From: Halopseudomonas xiamenensis | GTDB lineage: Bacteria > Pseudomonadota > Gammaproteobacteria > Pseudomonadales > Pseudomonadaceae | Assembly (NCBI RefSeq): GCF_014219065.1 | Contig: NZ_JACLGO010000009.1 | Coordinates: 62,001 to 126,000 of the forward strand | DNA length: 64,000 nucleotides | Direction of reading: 5' to 3' | In this document: in pieces, positions 42,255 to 50,235 of the stretch | Layout of the letters: each line of letters starts with the position of its first letter | How positions within the stretch are numbered: position 1 is the first letter of the stretch | Notes under the pieces: generated by a model | The model's database searches: none | Told to the model about the DNA's origin: nothing | What the model saw: only the letters and a program-made list of their open reading frames with translations | Translations under genes and position numbers: made by a program

Positions 42255-43447
42255 AGTCCCAGTACCACCTTGGCCAGAATATTGCGCTGCACTTCCGAAG
42301 ACCCACCGAAGATGGTATTCGCCCGGTTGTACAGGTGCTCCTTGAGGATGCCGCCAACATCATCCGCCCCCAGCAGGGGCAGACCCGGAGTGGCGTGCAG
42401 CGCCTCGGTATCGAATACCATACCGGCCTCGGCCAGGGCATCGACCAGGGTTTCGCTGACCTGCTGGTACAACTCGGTGCCGCGAATCTTGATCAGTGAC
42501 GCCTCACCGCCGTTGTCCCGGCCCTCATCCATGGCCAGCACCCCGGCATAGGAGGCCTGCTCCAGCGCCAGAAAGCGCAGCTCGAATTCGCCGATGCGAT
42601 TGCGCATCAACGGCTGCTCAATCAGTGGGCGACCGTCCACCCGGGTTTCCACAGCCTGTTTTTTCAGGCGGTCCAGCACGTGCCGCGCCTGACCGACAAT
42701 GGCCCCGGCAGTACGTTCGTTCTGCAGCAGGAACTTGGCGTAGGTCCAGCCGGCACCTTCCTCACCGACCAGGTTTTCCACCGGTACCCGCACGTCTTCC
42801 AGCCAGACCTCGTTGACGTGGTGATAACCATCCATGGTGTGGATCGGCTTGACCGTCACTCCCGGGCTGCGCATATCGATCAGCAGGAAGGAAATACCGC
42901 TCTGCGGCTTGCCATCGGTGCCGGTGCGTACCAGGCAGAACAGCCAGTCGGCCCACTGGGCATAGGTGGTCCAGACCTTCTGACCGTTGACCACATAGTG
43001 ATCGCCATCACGCACCGCGCGGGTGCGCAACCCGGCCAGATCCGACCCGGCCCCCGGCTCGGAATAGCCCTGGGCCCAGAACTCCTCGGTCTTGACGATA
43101 CCGGGCAGGAAGCGCTGCTTCTGCTGCTCGCTGCCGAAGGTATAGATCACCGGACCGACATACTTGACGCCGAACGGAATGATCCACGGACAGCCCAGCC
43201 TGGCCAGCTCATCCTCGAACACGAAACGCTCCAGCGATGACCACTGCCGGCCACCGTACTGCTGCGGCCAATGCCCTACCGCCCAGCCCTTGCGCTCCAG
43301 CAACTGCATCCACTGCAGGTAGTCCTGGCGCTCCAATACCTGATGCCGCTGGGACTTGACCCTGAGTTCAGCCGGCATTTCATGTGCAACGAAATGGCGC
43401 ACTGCCTCGCGCAGCTGCTGCGCCTTTTCCAGTAGTTGTGTACTCAT
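42251..43447 (-). CDS. Acyl-CoA dehydrogenase, FAD-loop subunit
   Basis: A 398-residue acyl-CoA dehydrogenase with a full flavin loop (GYSEPGAGSD at 127-136). At the medium-chain catalytic site it has FGGSSEVQR, glycine in place of glutamate. Glu244 in LLQNERTAG is the likely base, as in heteromeric steroid side-chain dehydrogenases. With the overlapping 41166 gene it probably forms a heterotetramer that introduces the alpha-beta double bond into a bulky acyl-CoA. It follows the Rieske gene at 43506 by 58 bp. Confidence 0.87.
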   Translation of the reverse strand: MSTQLLEKAQQLREAVRHFVAHEMPAELRVKSQRHQVLERQDYLQWMQLLERKGWAVGHWPQQYGGRQWSSLERFVFEDELARLGCPWIIPFGVKYVGPVIYTFGSEQQKQRFLPGIVKTEEFWAQGYSEPGAGSDLAGLRTRAVRDGDHYVVNGQKVWTTYAQWADWLFCLVRTGTDGKPQSGISFLLIDMRSPGVTVKPIHTMDGYHHVNEVWLEDVRVPVENLVGEEGAGWTYAKFLLQNERTAGAIVGQARHVLDRLKKQAVETRVDGRPLIEQPLMRNRIGEFELRFLALEQASYAGVLAMDEGRDNGGEASLIKIRGTELYQQVSETLVDALAEAGMVFDTEALHATPGLPLLGADDVGGILKEHLYNRANTIFGGSSEVQRNILAKVVLGL

Positions 43448-43505
43448 ATGCTTTTCTCGGGCTGTCAGAACAGCCCCCGCCCGGTTGGCGGGCGGGGGAA
43501 ACGGA

Positions 43506-44900
43506 CTACTTGTCGAGCCCCAGGTACTTGTCCAGTGTCAGGTGGTGATGGCGAATGCGACTTTCCTGATAGTTGGCCAGGGTGACAGCGCCCTTCTTCG
43601 AGGCCTTCAGCCCCTTGGTCATGGCATCCAGGTTGCTCATATCCTGATCGAACACCGGCCCCAGTGCACCCAGCTCAGGCGCCTTGGAAAAGTCCAGGTC
43701 ATCGGGCAGCTGATTCAATTTTGCCCCGGCCGGGCACGGCTCACCCTGCTTGTGCCGGCCCAGCAGCCAGACATCGAACAGGCAGCTTTCATGGTTGTCA
43801 CCATCGGGAATGGCACGATAGACGATATTGCCGAAGTAGCCAGCCCATACCTGGGTGTTGGGGAAGATCGAATACAGAATGGCATCCTGCAACTCCGCCA
43901 GGGTTACCTGGGACAGGTCATCGCCGGAGGCTTCGGAGAAGATCTTGCGGTTCAGCTCGCCGATGTATTCGCGGGTGGTCATGCCCTCGGGCAGCACGTG
44001 CTTGCTGGCATCGGAGTCGGCCATGCGCCCGGACTCCTCCAGAATATCGTGCAGGATCAGCGCCTCACTGACATCGCTGAGGTTGGAGCTGGTCACCGCC
44101 ATAGGGGTGACACTGCGACTGATATTGTCGCCATACATGTCGTACTGACTGTCGATGTCACCGGTAAAGGTCATGATCTGCGGGTGGGTGGCCCGGGTGT
44201 GCATGGACTCCATGAACGCTTCCTGGGCTACCTTCCAGTTGCAGGCCATACGCCGCTGCACATGGGCAATGGAGACCGAACGATCCATGCTGTAGTCCTT
44301 GAAGTGCTCGGGCAGCACATCCAGGTGCTCGCTCAGCGGTACGGCATCCAGGTCCGGATTGATGAACACGAAGCCGGCCCAGGTGTCCACCTTGACCTGC
44401 GGCAGCTTCAACTCGCAGGGAGACATGTGCTTGAAGTCCCAGACGGTGGGCATCGACTTGAACTCGCCCTGCAGGTCCCAGGTAAAACCGTGGTAGGGGC
44501 AACGCAGCTGGTTTACCGCACCATCACTCATGCGTAGCGCACGACCGCGGTGCAGGCAGGAGTTGTGGAAGCCGCGGATCACGCCATCCTGGCCACGCAT
44601 GACAATGATCGACTGGTCGACGATGTCGTACACCACGTGGTCACCGGGCTTCTGGATATCCTCGACACGACAGACCATCTGCCACGCTTTAGGCCACAGC
44701 TTCTCCGCCTCCAGCTCATGGAACCGGCGGGAGCTGTAACGCTCGACCGACAGGTCTTCATCGGTAAACCCCGGATGATTGGGCTGCAACCGGTCAGGTA
44801 CCGGTACCTTTTCCTGCTTGAGCAACTGCTGGAACAGATTGGGGTTACCGACATCTTCCGGTGGCAACACGGTAAACTTGGCTTGTTTGAGATTGGTCAT
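43506..44900 (-). CDS. Rieske oxygenase alpha subunit 1
   Basis: A 464-residue ring-hydroxylating-oxygenase type protein. The Rieske cluster ligands are Cys115, His117, Cys134 and His137 (CLHRG and CPYHGF). The mononuclear iron motif includes His234 and His239 in ESMHTRATH. It is longer and distinct from the two Rieske proteins at 51900 and 54506, which share CQHRGN and DNFNEAYH. No small beta subunit is adjacent. Co-operonic with the ligase and acyl-CoA dehydrogenases, so its substrate may be a carboxylate or CoA-linked ring. Confidence 0.9.
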   Translation of the reverse strand: MTNLKQAKFTVLPPEDVGNPNLFQQLLKQEKVPVPDRLQPNHPGFTDEDLSVERYSSRRFHELEAEKLWPKAWQMVCRVEDIQKPGDHVVYDIVDQSIIVMRGQDGVIRGFHNSCLHRGRALRMSDGAVNQLRCPYHGFTWDLQGEFKSMPTVWDFKHMSPCELKLPQVKVDTWAGFVFINPDLDAVPLSEHLDVLPEHFKDYSMDRSVSIAHVQRRMACNWKVAQEAFMESMHTRATHPQIMTFTGDIDSQYDMYGDNISRSVTPMAVTSSNLSDVSEALILHDILEESGRMADSDASKHVLPEGMTTREYIGELNRKIFSEASGDDLSQVTLAELQDAILYSIFPNTQVWAGYFGNIVYRAIPDGDNHESCLFDVWLLGRHKQGEPCPAGAKLNQLPDDLDFSKAPELGALGPVFDQDMSNLDAMTKGLKASKKGAVTLANYQESRIRHHHLTLDKYLGLDK

Positions 44901-44938
44901 GCTCTTGCCCTCTTTATTTTTATAGGTAAGGCCAGTGG

Positions 44939-46087
44939 TTATGGCGCTTCCAGAATGGTGACGGCACTGACACCAGGCGCACCGTATACGTGGGTATAAC
45001 CAAGGCGGGGCGCACCGGGGACCTGGCGTTGCCCTGCCTGTTGACGCAACTGCTGGCAGACTTCCACCACCTGCCGCAGCCCGGAGGCACCCACCGGCTC
45101 ACCATTGGCCAGACAACCACCATCGGTATTCACCGGCAAACGCCCACCAATATCGGTAGCCCCCTCGCGCAACAACCGCTCCTGCTCGCCATGCTCGCAG
45201 AAGCCGTTTTCGGCGAGGTGAATGATTTCCGAGCCACTGTCGGTATCCTGCAACTGGATCACATCGATATCCTCGGGCCCCACTCCAGCCTCCTCATAGG
45301 CCGCACGGGACGCCGTCACCGTAGGAGCAGGTGCCATCTCGGCGGCCAACGCCGGACTGAACACCTCGAAGGAGCCGTGGTGACGAGTACGCATCACCGC
45401 CGCACGCACCAGGATGGGACGGTCGGTATACCTGTGGGCGTCGCTGGCCCGGCACAGCACCAGCGCTGCCCCCCCTTCGGCAGGGTTGCAGAACATGTAT
45501 TTGCGCAAAGGCAAGTTGACCGGCATCGACTGGGCGATTTCCTCATAGCTCAGCTCCCGCTGGCGCCAGGCATGGGGGGTGACGGCACCGTTGCGAAAGG
45601 CACGCTGGGCAACCCGTACCAATGCCTCCTCGGAAATGCCATGTTCGTGCATGTAGCGCTGGGTCTTCAGCGCGAAGAACTGGGTGGTGAGCATCAAACC
45701 CGTTTCGCCGTACCAGTCGTCCAGGCCCCAATCAGCCGGGCGCGGATTGAAAGCCCCCCGCGGGTGCTTATCGAAGCCCACGGCAACCCCTATGTCAGCA
45801 GTGCCGGCCCGAAGTGCCGACACCACGCTGGCCAGAGCGCTACCGCCCGTGGCACAACCATTGGCCACGTTGATGAAGGGCAAGCCGGTCAGCCCCAGAT
45901 GGTTGGACAAGGCGTCAGCGTTGCCGGCATCCTGACTACCGCCATAGGCCACACCCACCTGATCCCAGCGGACGTTGGCATCCTGCAGAGCCTGCCTTAC
46001 GGCATAGGCGCCCTGTGCCTGTCCAGACACACCGTCGGTACGACCGAAGGCGTGCATGCCTACGCCGATGATTGCTATTTGCTCCAT
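44939..46087 (-). CDS. Thiolase-like protein of the SCP-x/Ltp group, lacking catalytic histidines
   Basis: A 382-residue protein that starts inside the upstream stop codon (TGATG). The nucleophile cysteine is kept (Cys78, NGCATGG), but the HDCF-type histidine is Gln280 (LQDTDSG) and the usual GHPxGATG is GEPVGASG with Glu330. Paired with a DUF35 protein, it resembles the Ltp2-ChsH2 type retro-aldolases of steroid side-chain degradation rather than true thiolases. It could cleave a 3-hydroxyacyl-CoA into acetyl- or propionyl-CoA and a ketone. Function is inferred from pairing. Confidence 0.72.
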   Translation of the reverse strand: MEQIAIIGVGMHAFGRTDGVSGQAQGAYAVRQALQDANVRWDQVGVAYGGSQDAGNADALSNHLGLTGLPFINVANGCATGGSALASVVSALRAGTADIGVAVGFDKHPRGAFNPRPADWGLDDWYGETGLMLTTQFFALKTQRYMHEHGISEEALVRVAQRAFRNGAVTPHAWRQRELSYEEIAQSMPVNLPLRKYMFCNPAEGGAALVLCRASDAHRYTDRPILVRAAVMRTRHHGSFEVFSPALAAEMAPAPTVTASRAAYEEAGVGPEDIDVIQLQDTDSGSEIIHLAENGFCEHGEQERLLREGATDIGGRLPVNTDGGCLANGEPVGASGLRQVVEVCQQLRQQAGQRQVPGAPRLGYTHVYGAPGVSAVTILEAP

Positions 46088-46536
46088 CACTGCTTCTCCT
46101 GTGGCGAACTGGCAGGGGCAAAGGCAAAGGTGCGCAGTACTCGTTCCTGGCTCCGGCCGTAATCCACCTCCACCAACTGCATGGGCATACCGATCCGCAA
46201 CTGCTGCGGGTCCGCACAGGTCAGGCGACTTTCCACCTTGAGGCCGCAGGGCAACTGGACATAACCCACCCCATAGGGTTGGAAGTCCTCGGCGGACTCA
46301 CCGCTGTTATAGGGGGACTTGGGCAGGAAGCCCTGCACCGTCCATGACCACAACTCACCGTGGTTGCCCAGCACCGACTCGCTGAGCTGCGTACCGCAGC
46401 AACGAGTGCAGCTGCTGGTCGCCGGAAAGTAATGCTCGCCGCATGACTGGCAGCGGCTGCCCAGCAATACCGGTCCCGCCTCACTCCGACCCAGCAGATG
46501 CCCGGTCACATGCTCCACTGATAGATTGCTGATCAT
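46087..46536 (-). CDS. DUF35 zinc-ribbon/OB-fold partner protein
   Basis: A 149-residue protein with a rubredoxin-like zinc ribbon (CQSCGEHYFPA and CTRCCG) followed by an OB-fold (GELWSWTVQGF, GYVQLPCGLKVE). DUF35 proteins bind acyl-CoA and partner thiolase-like proteins. First gene of an eight-gene minus-strand operon running to 37622. AGGATT precedes ATG 46536, and the shared island operator lies 20 bp upstream of the start. Confidence 0.85.
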   Translation of the reverse strand: MISNLSVEHVTGHLLGRSEAGPVLLGSRCQSCGEHYFPATSSCTRCCGTQLSESVLGNHGELWSWTVQGFLPKSPYNSGESAEDFQPYGVGYVQLPCGLKVESRLTCADPQQLRIGMPMQLVEVDYGRSQERVLRTFAFAPASSPQEKQ

Positions 46537-46556
46537 ATATCCAATCCTGTTTTCTT

Positions 46557-46582
46557 TAAACCAACCAGATTGTTTTTATTTA
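46557..46582 (-). promoter_or_regulatory. Island operator element A (upstream of DUF35 operon)
   Basis: On the minus strand it starts TAAATAAAAACAATCTGG and ends GGTTGGTTTA. The first 12 bases equal those of copies C and D. The inverted repeat has two mismatches. It lies 20 bp before the DUF35 start. Next to it the tetR 3' end forms a 6-bp GCAGCC/GGCTGC hairpin followed by TTGTTT, a weak terminator. Confidence 0.65.
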
Positions 46583-46598
46583 GCCTAAACAAGCAGCC

Positions 46599-47318
46599 TC
46601 AAGTGGCTGCTGACTGCTTCTGCCGCGCCTGGTAGACCCGTTCGAACTGGGCCATGGCCGTTTCCACCAGCAAACCATGCAAGCGCTCCAGGCGGTCGCC
46701 CTGCAGGTAAGGGGCCGGATTCATCGCCACGCCCTGCAATGAGTGCATGATCAGATCACGTAACGCTTCGCCCACCTCGCGCAGATCCTCATCGGCCCAG
46801 ATCGGAAAGCGCTTCACCATGCTGAGCGACATCCGCTCGTCCAGCGAGTTTTCCAGCGGCCCCATGACTTCCTGTAGATATTCGTCGGTACGCGCACCGC
46901 GCACCAGTTCCTGGAAGGCCAGGAACGAAGGCTTCATGTAGTAACTCTGCAGTGTGGTAATGGTGTCACGCATATTGTCCGCTGTAGGAAAACTGCCCGA
47001 CTTTTGCGTCACCCCACGAATCGCCTCGTCATACTCCCTTACCCGGATATCCGTGATGTGCTCGGCAGCAGCATTGAACACCTCGGCTCGGGATTTGAAA
47101 TGATGAGTCATGGCACCCCGGGAAACCCCTGCCTGTTTGGCAATCTTTTCCGTGGTGGTCTGGCTATAGCCAATATTGACCAGACACTGCATGGTCGCAT
47201 CCAGAATATGCATGCGCATCAGATGGCTTTTTTCCGCCTGCCAACTGCCGTTCCCTGCCTTGGAGCGACGCGCAGGACGACGAATAGCTGGTCTGGTGGT
47301 TGCATTCTGGCTTTCCAT
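46599..47318 (-). CDS. TetR-family regulator 1 (candidate island repressor)
   Basis: A 239-residue protein from ATG 47318, with AAGGAAG upstream. After a basic, disordered leader (PAIRRPARRSKAG) comes the TetR helix-turn-helix, TTTEKIAKQAGVSRGAMTHHF, followed by a helical ligand domain. It stands in the middle of the island between the DUF35 operon and the 2-oxoacid dehydrogenase operon. Its promoter carries both a perfect palindrome and a copy of the shared element, so it is the best candidate for the regulon repressor and probably controls itself. The ligand may be an acyl-CoA intermediate. Confidence 0.83.
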   Translation of the reverse strand: MESQNATTRPAIRRPARRSKAGNGSWQAEKSHLMRMHILDATMQCLVNIGYSQTTTEKIAKQAGVSRGAMTHHFKSRAEVFNAAAEHITDIRVREYDEAIRGVTQKSGSFPTADNMRDTITTLQSYYMKPSFLAFQELVRGARTDEYLQEVMGPLENSLDERMSLSMVKRFPIWADEDLREVGEALRDLIMHSLQGVAMNPAPYLQGDRLERLHGLLVETAMAQFERVYQARQKQSAAT

Positions 47319-47345
47319 AACACTTCCTTTCGCTTGGCCTTGTTC

Positions 47346-47362
47346 CAAACTGAAACAGTTTG
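47346..47362. promoter_or_regulatory. Perfect palindrome in the tetR leader
   Basis: CAAACTGAAACAGTTTG has 7-bp perfect arms around AAA. It lies between the TATAAT box and the tetR start, a typical place for an autoregulatory operator. Confidence 0.6.
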
Positions 47363-47377
47363 ACAAATTGCCTTTGC

Positions 47378-47415
47378 ATTATAGCGTAAAAACAAACAAA
47401 CAGTTCTTTTATTTA
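47378..47415 (-). promoter_or_regulatory. tetR promoter with island element B
   Basis: A perfect TATAAT on the minus strand (47378-47383) precedes the tetR start by about 60 bp. The region that would hold the -35 is occupied by the shared element (47388-47415), reading TAAATAAAAGAACTG and ending TTTGTTTTT. This copy is 28 bp long and is the most diverged. No standard -35 is visible. Confidence 0.55.
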
Positions 47416-47422
47416 TTTCAGG

Positions 47423-48199
47423 TTACGTCAGTTTGACCGAGTGCCCTGCATCAACAGTGATCACACTTCCACTCATATAGGTGGAGGCCGCGCTGGCCAG
47501 CAGCAACAGCGGGCCGTCCAGTTCTTCATGTCGCCCCAGACGCTGGATCGGCAACGCCGCAATCTCCCGCTGACCAGCCTCCGACTCGTAGAAGGGATTG
47601 GTCATTTCGCTGGGGAAATAGCCAGGGGCCAAGGCGTTGACGCGAATACCGTAGGGCATCAGGTCCAGAGCCATGTACTGGGTCATGTGGATCACCCCGC
47701 CCTTGGTGGTACCGTAGTTGATGAACTGCGGGCGAGCCAGATGACCAAGGATCGAGGCGATATTGATGATGCTGCCCGGCTTGCCTGCGGCAATAAGGCG
47801 CTTGGCCATTTCCTGGGCGACGTAGAACGGCCCGGACAGGTTGGCATCCAGCAGGGTAGTCCACTGTTCGCGGGTCATTTCCTCGAACGCCGTCGGGTTG
47901 GACAGGCCAGCATTATTGATCAGCACATCCACCGGACCGTAGTGCTGCTGAATGCTGGTAAAACCTTCCTTGATGCTCTCCGGGTCAGTCACATCCATAC
48001 TCAGGGCCAGCGCCTGACCACCCGCATCGCGAATACCCTGAGCTACCGACTCGACTGGCTCCAGACGACGGCCGACGCATACCACAGCCGCACCGGCGCG
48101 CGACAGAACACTGGCGAAGTGCTTGCCCAGACCACTGCCCGCGCCGGTTACCAGCGCCACTCGACCCGTAAGGGAAAACTGCTCAATAATGTCTTTCAT
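47423..48199 (-). CDS. Short-chain dehydrogenase/reductase
   Basis: A 258-residue classical SDR: cofactor motif TGAGSGLG at 18-25, NNAG at 95-98, and the active Tyr162/Lys166 in YGTTKGG. The acidic/basic pattern after strand 2 (CVGRRLE) suggests NADP or mixed use. Last gene of the E1-E2 operon. It probably oxidises a secondary alcohol to the ketone that the split 2-oxoacid dehydrogenase complex needs, but this is context only. Confidence 0.87.
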   Translation of the reverse strand: MKDIIEQFSLTGRVALVTGAGSGLGKHFASVLSRAGAAVVCVGRRLEPVESVAQGIRDAGGQALALSMDVTDPESIKEGFTSIQQHYGPVDVLINNAGLSNPTAFEEMTREQWTTLLDANLSGPFYVAQEMAKRLIAAGKPGSIINIASILGHLARPQFINYGTTKGGVIHMTQYMALDLMPYGIRVNALAPGYFPSEMTNPFYESEAGQREIAALPIQRLGRHEELDGPLLLLASAASTYMSGSVITVDAGHSVKLT

Positions 48200-48232
48200 T
48201 CATTTACTCTCTTATTATCTGCCCAGTGCCCT

Positions 48233-48988
48233 TCAGATCAACTGCTCCGGGTGTTCCAGTTGACTGGCATAGAAGCGGCAGAAGCGTGCCGCATCAGCAC
48301 CGTTGATCACTCGATGGTCATAACTCAGCGACAGGGGAATGAAGCGTCGGGTAGTAACTTCACTGTCCACCATCACCACCCGCTCGAACTCGCTGGTAAT
48401 GCCCAGGATGGCCACTTCCGGTGCATTGATGATCGGTGTAAACGAAGTGCCTCCGATGGAACCAAGCGAGCTGATGGTCATGCAGCCGCCGGACATTTCA
48501 GCGATCGGCAGGCCCTTGGTACGCGCCCGCTGGGCCTTGTCAATCAGCTCATCGGTCAGCTCGCTGAGCGATTTCTGGTCCGCATCGCGGATCACCGGTA
48601 CCAGCAGCCCCTTGTCGGTCTCCACCGCAATACCGACGTTGAAGTACTGCTTCATCACCAGCTGCTTGCCGTCGGCGGTCAGCGAGGAGTTGAATACCGG
48701 AAACGCCTTGAGGGTGTTGACCAGCGCCTTGACTAGGAACGGCAGCGGCGTCAGCTTGCGGCCGATTTCCCGGCCGTACTCCCGGCGGAAGCGGTTGAGC
48801 GCATCCACCGGCGCCTCATCGTTATGGGTGACATGGGGAATCTGCGCCCAGTTGCGCGCCAGAAAGGCCCCGGCATACTGCTGGTGGCGGGACACCTCGG
48901 CCAGCTCGAACTCTCCGAACTGGCTGAAGTCCACCTCCGGCATGGGCGGCAGCGTGGCCGGCCAGGTTTTGCCAGGTGCGCTGCTCAT
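48233..48988 (-). CDS. Stand-alone E2 acyltransferase core of a 2-oxoacid dehydrogenase
   Basis: A 251-residue catalytic E2 domain with no lipoyl or obvious peripheral-subunit-binding domain. The active histidine is His225 in SYDHRVINGADAARF. The N-terminal part (VDFSQFGEFELAEVSR, then NWAQIPHVTHNDEA) closely recalls the AceF pyruvate dehydrogenase core. The start overlaps the stop of the lipoyl-domain gene. Together with that gene it makes a split E2. The acyl group transferred is unknown. Confidence 0.88.
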   Translation of the reverse strand: MSSAPGKTWPATLPPMPEVDFSQFGEFELAEVSRHQQYAGAFLARNWAQIPHVTHNDEAPVDALNRFRREYGREIGRKLTPLPFLVKALVNTLKAFPVFNSSLTADGKQLVMKQYFNVGIAVETDKGLLVPVIRDADQKSLSELTDELIDKAQRARTKGLPIAEMSGGCMTISSLGSIGGTSFTPIINAPEVAILGITSEFERVVMVDSEVTTRRFIPLSLSYDHRVINGADAARFCRFYASQLEHPEQLI

Positions 48989-49218
48989 CAGATCAACTCC
49001 CCGATGACCGTGCCCACATCGTAGGTTTCGCCGGCTTCCTTGAGAATGCGCAGAATGCCGTCCGCCGGCGCCTCGATCTCCTGTACGGACTTCTCGCTTT
49101 CCAGTGCATACAGAATATCGCCCTTGCTCACCGCCGCCCCATCGGCCACCAACCACTCGGTCAACAGCGCCTCGTTCACGGAAAAGCCCAGTTTGGGAAG
49201 AAGAATTTCAGTAGCCAT
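48988..49218 (-). CDS. Free lipoyl-domain protein
   Basis: A 76-residue single biotinyl/lipoyl domain. The lipoylated lysine is Lys43 in ALESEKSVQEI. It should carry the acyl group between the E1 enzyme at 49240-51218 and the E2 core encoded next. Normally this domain is fused to E2; here it is a separate protein with a TGA/ATG overlap. The 21-bp gap to the E1 beta stop carries TAAATAAAAAACAG, a partial copy of the island element. Confidence 0.9.
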   Translation of the reverse strand: MATEILLPKLGFSVNEALLTEWLVADGAAVSKGDILYALESEKSVQEIEAPADGILRILKEAGETYDVGTVIGELI

Positions 49219-49239
49219 AAGATCATTCCATTCTGTTTT

Positions 49240-50235
49240 TTATTTAAGCACGTCAAGCACGGCATCGGTGATGCGCTGCCTGGTCGGGATGAATTCATCT
49301 TCCAGCGCCTTGGAAAAAGGTACCGGCGAGCGCGCCGCCCCCACCCGGGCAACCGGCGCCTTGAGCTGGCCAAACAGTTCCCTGTGGACCCGGGTGGCGA
49401 TTTCCGCACCAACGCCGAAGTCCACCTGCGCCTCATGGGCGACCACCAGCCGACCGGTTTTCGCTACCGAGTCGAGAATGGTATCCATGTCCAGCGGCGA
49501 GATGGTGCGCAGATCGATCACTTCCACCGAGATATCCTGCTTCTCCAGCTCCTGCGCTACCTGATTGACTTCCACCATGGTGCGGCTGTAGCTGACGATG
49601 GTCACATGGCTGCCCTGGCGTACCACCTTGGCCTTGCCCAGCGGGATGCGTTCACCCTGGACCGGCGCATCACCCATGGCGAAGTACAGTGGTAATCCCT
49701 CGATGAACAGGCAGGGGTCATCATCGAAGATGCAGGACAGCAGCAGGCCATAGGCATCTGCCGGATTCGACGGCGCCACCACCTTCATGCCGGCGGTGTG
49801 AGCAAACCAGGCCTCAAGATAGTCTGCGTGCTGGCCACCGGTACCGAAACCGGCCCCGGTCGTGGTGCGAATGGTCAGCGGCACATTGGTCTGCCCGCCG
49901 GTCATGAAGCGCAGCTTGGCCGCATGGTTGACCACCTGGTCCATGGCCACAGTGATGAAGTTCATCAGCATGATCTCGGCCACCGGACGCATGCCGGCCA
50001 GAGCAGCACCCACCGCTGCCCCCATGATCGCCTGCTCGGCAATCGGCGTGGACTTGACCCGGTCGGTACCGAACTTCTCCGACAGGCCAGCGGTGCACTT
50101 GAATACCCCACCACCCTCGCGATCGGCGATGTCTTCACCCAGCGCCAGCACGCTGTCGTCCTGCTCCATGGCATCATGCAGCGCCAGATTGATGGCCTGG
50201 GACATGTTCATGCGTTTTTTCTTCACTTCGTTCAT
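49240..50235 (-). CDS. 2-oxoacid/acetoin dehydrogenase E1 component, beta subunit
   Basis: A 331-residue transketolase pyrimidine-binding plus C-terminal domain protein. VLALGEDIADREGGGVF holds the conserved glutamate that activates thiamine diphosphate, and STPIAEQAIMGAAVGAAL follows. The start overlaps the alpha stop by 4 bp (ATGA) and AGGAG is present. The family cleaves 2-oxoacids, or acetoin and diketones in the Aco type. A dedicated E3 (lipoamide dehydrogenase) gene is not in the window. Confidence 0.92.
   Translation of the reverse strand: MNEVKKKRMNMSQAINLALHDAMEQDDSVLALGEDIADREGGGVFKCTAGLSEKFGTDRVKSTPIAEQAIMGAAVGAALAGMRPVAEIMLMNFITVAMDQVVNHAAKLRFMTGGQTNVPLTIRTTTGAGFGTGGQHADYLEAWFAHTAGMKVVAPSNPADAYGLLLSCIFDDDPCLFIEGLPLYFAMGDAPVQGERIPLGKAKVVRQGSHVTIVSYSRTMVEVNQVAQELEKQDISVEVIDLRTISPLDMDTILDSVAKTGRLVVAHEAQVDFGVGAEIATRVHRELFGQLKAPVARVGAARSPVPFSKALEDEFIPTRQRITDAVLDVLK

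Noticed and set aside
46599-47318. Naming TetR 1 as KstR, PsrA or another known regulator
   Set aside because: The operator resembles fatty-acid regulator half-sites only loosely and the protein's ligand domain gave no recognisable signature.
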